DNA of 64,000 bases from Sphingomonas sp. EC-HK361. Lineage in GTDB: Bacteria > Pseudomonadota > Alphaproteobacteria > Sphingomonadales > Sphingomonadaceae. Each line of letters opens with the position of its first letter. Within the stretch, counting starts at the first letter, position 1. Shown piece after piece: positions 60,593 to 64,000 of the stretch. Both the position numbers and the translations under genes were made by a program. A model generated the notes under the pieces. It ran no database searches, was not told the DNA's origin, and worked only from the letters and a program-made list of their open reading frames with translations. The stretch lies in contig NZ_LR701493.1 of the NCBI RefSeq assembly GCF_902498785.1, positions 729,459 through 793,458 of the forward strand, read 5' to 3'.

Positions 60593-61873
60593 TCAGCGGG
60601 CGACGGGCAGCGAAATACGCACCCGGCCACCGGTGGGCTGATTGTCCAGCACAACAGAGCCGCCATGCGTTTCCGCGATCGAGCGCACGATCGCGAGGCC
60701 GAGGCCGGTACCTCCGGTTCCACGATTGCGCGAAGGGTCACCACGCACGAAGGGCTCGAACAGGCGATCCGCCGTGGCAGGATCAAAGCCCGGACCGTGA
60801 TCGTCGACCGCGATGCTCACCCGACCATCGGTTGTGTCCCACGATATGATCGCCGCCCTGCCGTAACGGATCGCGTTTTCGAGCAGGTTGGCGAACAGCC
60901 GGCGTAGCGCGTGCGGATCGCCGCGCACGATCACGCGCGGTCCCGGCTCGATCGAAACCGTTGCGCCGGAGACGGTCATGTCTTCGACGAGGCTGTCGAG
61001 GAGGCTGCCGAGATCGATCCGCGCGTCGGCGTTTTCGGCCGCCTCGTCACACGCGAAGCGCAGGACCGAGCCAAGCATCGCGCGCATCTCGTCGAGGTCG
61101 GCGGCGGCGCGGGTGCGCGCGTCGTCCGGCAATTTCTCCACCCAGAAGGCGAGACGCGAAAGCGGCGTGCCGAGATCATGCGCGATCGCCGCAAGCATCA
61201 CCGTGCGTCCCTCTGCGTGGCGCGCGAGGCGGCGATGCATGTGGGTGACCGCGCCGGCGAGCAGCCGTACCTCACGCGGGCCGCCTTGCGGCATCGGCCC
61301 CAGCGGCGCCCCGGCCCGCGCGGCGACGGCATGGTCGGCGATCGCGCGTAGCGGCCGCGAGATCGCGCGGGCGATGAGCCAGGCCGGCAGCGCGAGGATG
61401 AGAATGGCGGCCAGCATTGCGGTGAGCGTCACCCAGTGCCAGCGCGTGAACAGCGGGATCGGGCTGTTTTCCACGACGCGCCACGCGCTGCCGGTGCGCC
61501 AGGCAAAGGTGAACTTGCCGACGAGCGCGCTTCCCATGCCGCGCGGTTGGGGGCGGACGAGCGCCACGACGCGGTCGGCGGGGGTATGAAGGATCACAGC
61601 CATTCGCGCCGCCGCCGCGCGATCACGGCGCAGCGTGTCGTCGGGAACGGGCGCGTGCGGTCGCGTGGTGATGCGCAGCGGCGGACCCGGATCGCCGGGC
61701 TGGTTCCCTGTCTGCAAGGCATGGGCGATGCTATCGATACTGCGCGGAGGGTCCTTTGGCGGGGGTCCGTTGAAGGTGATGATAAAGAAGATCGCGGTCG
61801 CCGCCACGACCGAGCCGATCACGAGCGCGAGGATCGACAGCGCGATCGAGGCGGCGCGCGGTTGCGCGCCCAT
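60593..61873 (-). CDS. Two-component sensor histidine kinase
   Basis: 426 residues. Two membrane segments (about 10-33 and 147-169) flank a periplasmic domain; HAMP; dimerisation domain with His232 in IAHDLGTPLSRL; ATPase domain with NLLENAIRYG, DDHGPGFDP and GTGLGLAIV. The phospho-acceptor box has Gly where most EnvZ-like kinases have Arg (HDLRTPL). The start overlaps the response-regulator stop by one base. The stimulus is not evident. Confidence 0.92.
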   Translation of the reverse strand: MGAQPRAASIALSILALVIGSVVAATAIFFIITFNGPPPKDPPRSIDSIAHALQTGNQPGDPGPPLRITTRPHAPVPDDTLRRDRAAAARMAVILHTPADRVVALVRPQPRGMGSALVGKFTFAWRTGSAWRVVENSPIPLFTRWHWVTLTAMLAAILILALPAWLIARAISRPLRAIADHAVAARAGAPLGPMPQGGPREVRLLAGAVTHMHRRLARHAEGRTVMLAAIAHDLGTPLSRLAFWVEKLPDDARTRAAADLDEMRAMLGSVLRFACDEAAENADARIDLGSLLDSLVEDMTVSGATVSIEPGPRVIVRGDPHALRRLFANLLENAIRYGRAAIISWDTTDGRVSIAVDDHGPGFDPATADRLFEPFVRGDPSRNRGTGGTGLGLAIVRSIAETHGGSVVLDNQPTGGRVRISLPVAR

Positions 61874-62589
61874 CAGCGCACGGTCACTTCGGCGGTCAGC
61901 ATATAACCTTCGTTGCGCACCGTGCGGATCGAATCCTCGATACCGTCGCGGTGCATCTTCTTGCGGAGCCGGCTGACCTGGACGTCGATCGCCCGGTCGA
62001 AATGCTCGGCATTCGCGCCGCGCGAGAGATCGAGGAGCTGGTCGCGCGTGAGGACGCGGCGCGGATGCTCCACCAGCGCGAGGAGGAGACGGAACTCGCC
62101 ATCGGAGAGATGGATGATAATGTCGTCGGGGTCGATCAGCTCCCGACCCAGCGGATCGAGGCGCCAGCCCGCGAAACATCGCCAGCTGCGCGCCGGCTTC
62201 GCGGGGTGTGTGATATTCACGTGTCCGCGGCGCAGGACGGACCGGATCCGCGCAAGCAGTTCGCGCGGGTTCGCTGGCTTTGCGATATAATCGTCGGCGC
62301 CCATTTCCAGTCCGACGATCCGGTCTACCTCCTGCCCGATGACCGACATGATGATGACCGCCGGACTCGCTGCGCGGTCGAGCGATCGCAGGATCGTCAG
62401 CCCGTCCTCGCCGGGCATCATCACGTCGAGCACGACCAGGGCATAGCGTTCGCGCTGCAGCGCGGCGCGCATCGCCGGGCCGTCGGCCGCGGTATCGACG
62501 CGGTAGCCGTGCTGGTTCAGGAACGCGGCGGTCAGCTCGCGGATGCCGGGATCGTCGTCGACGATCAGGAGGCGGGTTTCGAGATCCAT
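61873..62589 (-). CDS. OmpR-family response regulator
   Basis: 238 residues. The receiver domain has acidic pocket DDD (11-13), phospho-acceptor Asp55 (VVLDVMMPG) and Lys in YIAKPANPREL; the C-terminal winged helix has RAIDVQVSRLRKKMH. Partner of the adjacent kinase. The start at 62589 begins exactly at the conserved RLLIVDDD region, so the longer open frame was not used. Confidence 0.93.
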   Translation of the reverse strand: MDLETRLLIVDDDPGIRELTAAFLNQHGYRVDTAADGPAMRAALQRERYALVVLDVMMPGEDGLTILRSLDRAASPAVIIMSVIGQEVDRIVGLEMGADDYIAKPANPRELLARIRSVLRRGHVNITHPAKPARSWRCFAGWRLDPLGRELIDPDDIIIHLSDGEFRLLLALVEHPRRVLTRDQLLDLSRGANAEHFDRAIDVQVSRLRKKMHRDGIEDSIRTVRNEGYMLTAEVTVR

Positions 62590-62763
62590 GGGTTCGGCGC
62601 GCTGAAGCATCCCGGCTGGCTGGCCATGGAGCGTATCCGCCGCATTGCGACGCTGCAACATCAGACGATTTACGCAGAATGTGGCCTCCGCGCCACGCGC
62701 GGATATCGGTTCCGCCGTCGCCGCGAACGGCGTAGGGAGCGGCGACAGCTGATGGAGGCCCCG

Positions 62764-63426
62764 ATGATCCTGTACGGTTCGAGTGTTTCGCCCTTCGTGC
62801 GCAAGGTGCTGGTCGTTGCGCGGGAGAAGGGGATCGATCTGGAGTTGCGGCCGGCGGGCATGGGCCGGGGCGGCCCTGAGTTCGACGAGGCGTCCCCGTT
62901 CCGCAAGATGCCCGCGCTGCGCGATCCGGGCGCCGATCACGGTCGCGATTTCCTGCTGTGCGATTCGACCGCGATCGTCACCTATCTGGAGGCGAAATTC
63001 CCCGAGCCGGCGATGATTCCGGCCGAGCCGATGGCGCGGGCGCGCACGATCTGGTTCGAGGAATTCGGCGACACGATCGTGGCCGCGACCGGCGGGCGGA
63101 TCGTGTTCAACCGCCTCGTCGCGCCGAAGGTGCTGAAGATCGCGGGCGACGAGGCGGTGGCAGCAAAGGCGCATGTCGAGGAAGTGCCGCCGCTGCTCGA
63201 CTATCTGGAAGGCGTCGCGCGGCCGGGCGGGTTTCTGGTCGGCGATGCGCTGACGGTGGCGGATATCGCGGTCGCGTCGCCCTTTGCGACGATGGCGCAT
63301 GCGGGGGTGACGATCGATGCGGCGCGCTGGCCGAACGCGGCGGGCTACATCGCGGCGATCCTCGCGCGGCCGAGCTTTGCCGATCTGATCGCGGTGGAGC
63401 AGCGGATGATGGCGGCGATGGCATAG
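62764..63426 (+). CDS. Glutathione S-transferase family protein
   Basis: 220 residues. The thioredoxin-like N-terminal domain has YGSSVSPFVRKVLVVAREKGI, FRKMPALRD and DSTAIVTYLEAKFP (glutathione-binding Asp-Ser), then the helical C-terminal domain with GDALTVADIAVASPF. The ATG at 62764 lies 5 bases after GGAGG; ATG 62752 is an alternative. The dapF-like gene starts 11 bases after the stop. Substrate unknown. Confidence 0.9.
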   Translation: MILYGSSVSPFVRKVLVVAREKGIDLELRPAGMGRGGPEFDEASPFRKMPALRDPGADHGRDFLLCDSTAIVTYLEAKFPEPAMIPAEPMARARTIWFEEFGDTIVAATGGRIVFNRLVAPKVLKIAGDEAVAAKAHVEEVPPLLDYLEGVARPGGFLVGDALTVADIAVASPFATMAHAGVTIDAARWPNAAGYIAAILARPSFADLIAVEQRMMAAMA

Positions 63427-63437
63427 GCGCGCGAACG

Positions 63438-64000
63438 ATGCGGCTCAGGATCATCAAGTGCCACGGATCGGGGAATGATTTTCCCCTTATCGATGCACGG
63501 CGGTTGGCGCTCGATGATGCGACGTGGGCGGGCGTCGCGCGGGCGCTGGCGGACCGGCGCGGGCCGGTCGGCGGGGACGGGATGCTGCTGCTGACCGAGG
63601 GAGACGGACAATACGCGTTTGGATTCCGCATGTTCAATTCGGATGGCTCGGAATCGGAGACTTGCCTGAACGGTTTGCGGTGCGTGGCGCGGGCGGGGTT
63701 TGCGGCGCTGGGGATCGAGGCGGCGCGGGTGCGGTTGAAGACGAGCGAGGCAGACGTTGCGCGCGACGACGATCTGGCGGACGGGGTCTATACGGTGCGC
63801 GAGACGGCGGGGCCGGTGTCGCTCGACGTCGCGGCCTGGCCGATGCGGGGGTTGGGCGAGCGGGTGATCGAAACGCCGATCGCCGCGACCGGCAGCGCGC
63901 GCGCCTTCACCGCGATCGCGATTCCCAACCCGCATCTGGTGGCGTTCGTCGAAGCGGTCGACGAGGCGGAACTGGTCGCGGTGGGCGGAGTCTGCGAGGC
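63438..64000 (+). CDS. dapF: Diaminopimelate epimerase-like protein (3' end outside window)
   Basis: Open to the window edge, 187 residues visible. MRLRIIKCHGSGNDFPLID is a DapF start (usually HGxGNDF), and NSDGSESETCLNGLRC holds the first catalytic cysteine (Cys76). DapF interconverts LL- and meso-diaminopimelate for lysine and peptidoglycan. The catalytic motif reads CLNG where most DapF have CGNG, so an epimerase with another substrate cannot be excluded. The second catalytic cysteine lies beyond the window. Confidence 0.82.
   Translation, partial: MRLRIIKCHGSGNDFPLIDARRLALDDATWAGVARALADRRGPVGGDGMLLLTEGDGQYAFGFRMFNSDGSESETCLNGLRCVARAGFAALGIEAARVRLKTSEADVARDDDLADGVYTVRETAGPVSLDVAAWPMRGLGERVIETPIAATGSARAFTAIAIPNPHLVAFVEAVDEAELVAVGGVCE

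Overview
The window is high-GC (roughly two thirds G+C by eye) alphaproteobacterial DNA. The gene order and protein types point to an aerobic anoxygenic phototroph of the order Sphingomonadales, most likely Sphingomonas. It holds most of a photosynthesis gene cluster (about 1-29.4 kb), a cytochrome and signalling stretch (29.4-35.8 kb), a large exopolysaccharide locus (35.9-57.4 kb) and an ordinary chromosomal tail (57.5-64 kb). There is no ribosomal RNA, insertion sequence, prophage or CRISPR array. The species assignment is an inference.

Photosynthesis. The left edge cuts bchZ, followed on the plus strand by pufB, pufA, pufL, pufM and pufC (LH1 antenna, reaction centre and tetraheme cytochrome). 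A DUF3422 gene and a low-coding stretch separate this from a 14-gene minus-strand operon: bchF-bchN-bchB-bchH-bchL-bchM-lhaA-puhA-puhB-puhC-orf-acsF-puhE-hemA. It runs from 22632 down to 7220 and most genes join by 4-base overlaps. Going the other way from the bchF promoter are ppaA, ppsR, then bchG, a PucC-type transporter gene, bchP and tspO. AcsF is the oxygen-dependent cyclase, which fits an aerobe. No LH2 (puc) antenna genes are present. PpsR-type palindromes overlap the promoters of bchF and bchG and lie upstream of a lipoprotein cytochrome c.

The most unusual signal is a set of four palindromic repeat elements inside the bch operon. Three sit in frame inside genes for pigment enzymes (one in bchM, two in bchB) and add extra peptide to them. 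The fourth fills the only wide gap of the operon (bchN-bchB).

Middle region. A monoheme lipoprotein cytochrome c and a triheme cytochrome c follow, then two divergent gene pairs: an exported truncated hemoglobin with a DUF3034 protein, and a cupredoxin-like protein with a GGDEF-EAL protein.

Exopolysaccharide locus. It encodes a polyprenyl-phosphate sugar transferase, GalU, a tyrosine-autokinase/chain-length protein, a short Wza-like lipoprotein, an O-antigen-ligase/polymerase, a Wzx-type flippase, five glycosyltransferases, a pyruvyl transferase, a hexapeptide acyltransferase, an outer-membrane beta-barrel protein and two related beta-helix proteins, one with RTX repeats. Together they describe a Wzx/Wzy-type pathway for an acidic, pyruvylated and possibly acetylated polysaccharide (inferred).

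Tail. A tRNA-Val(UAC), a glutaminyl cyclase with an XRE regulator, a DUF6456 protein, an intradiol-dioxygenase-like lipoprotein, a two-component system, a glutathione S-transferase and the start of a dapF-like gene cut by the window edge.
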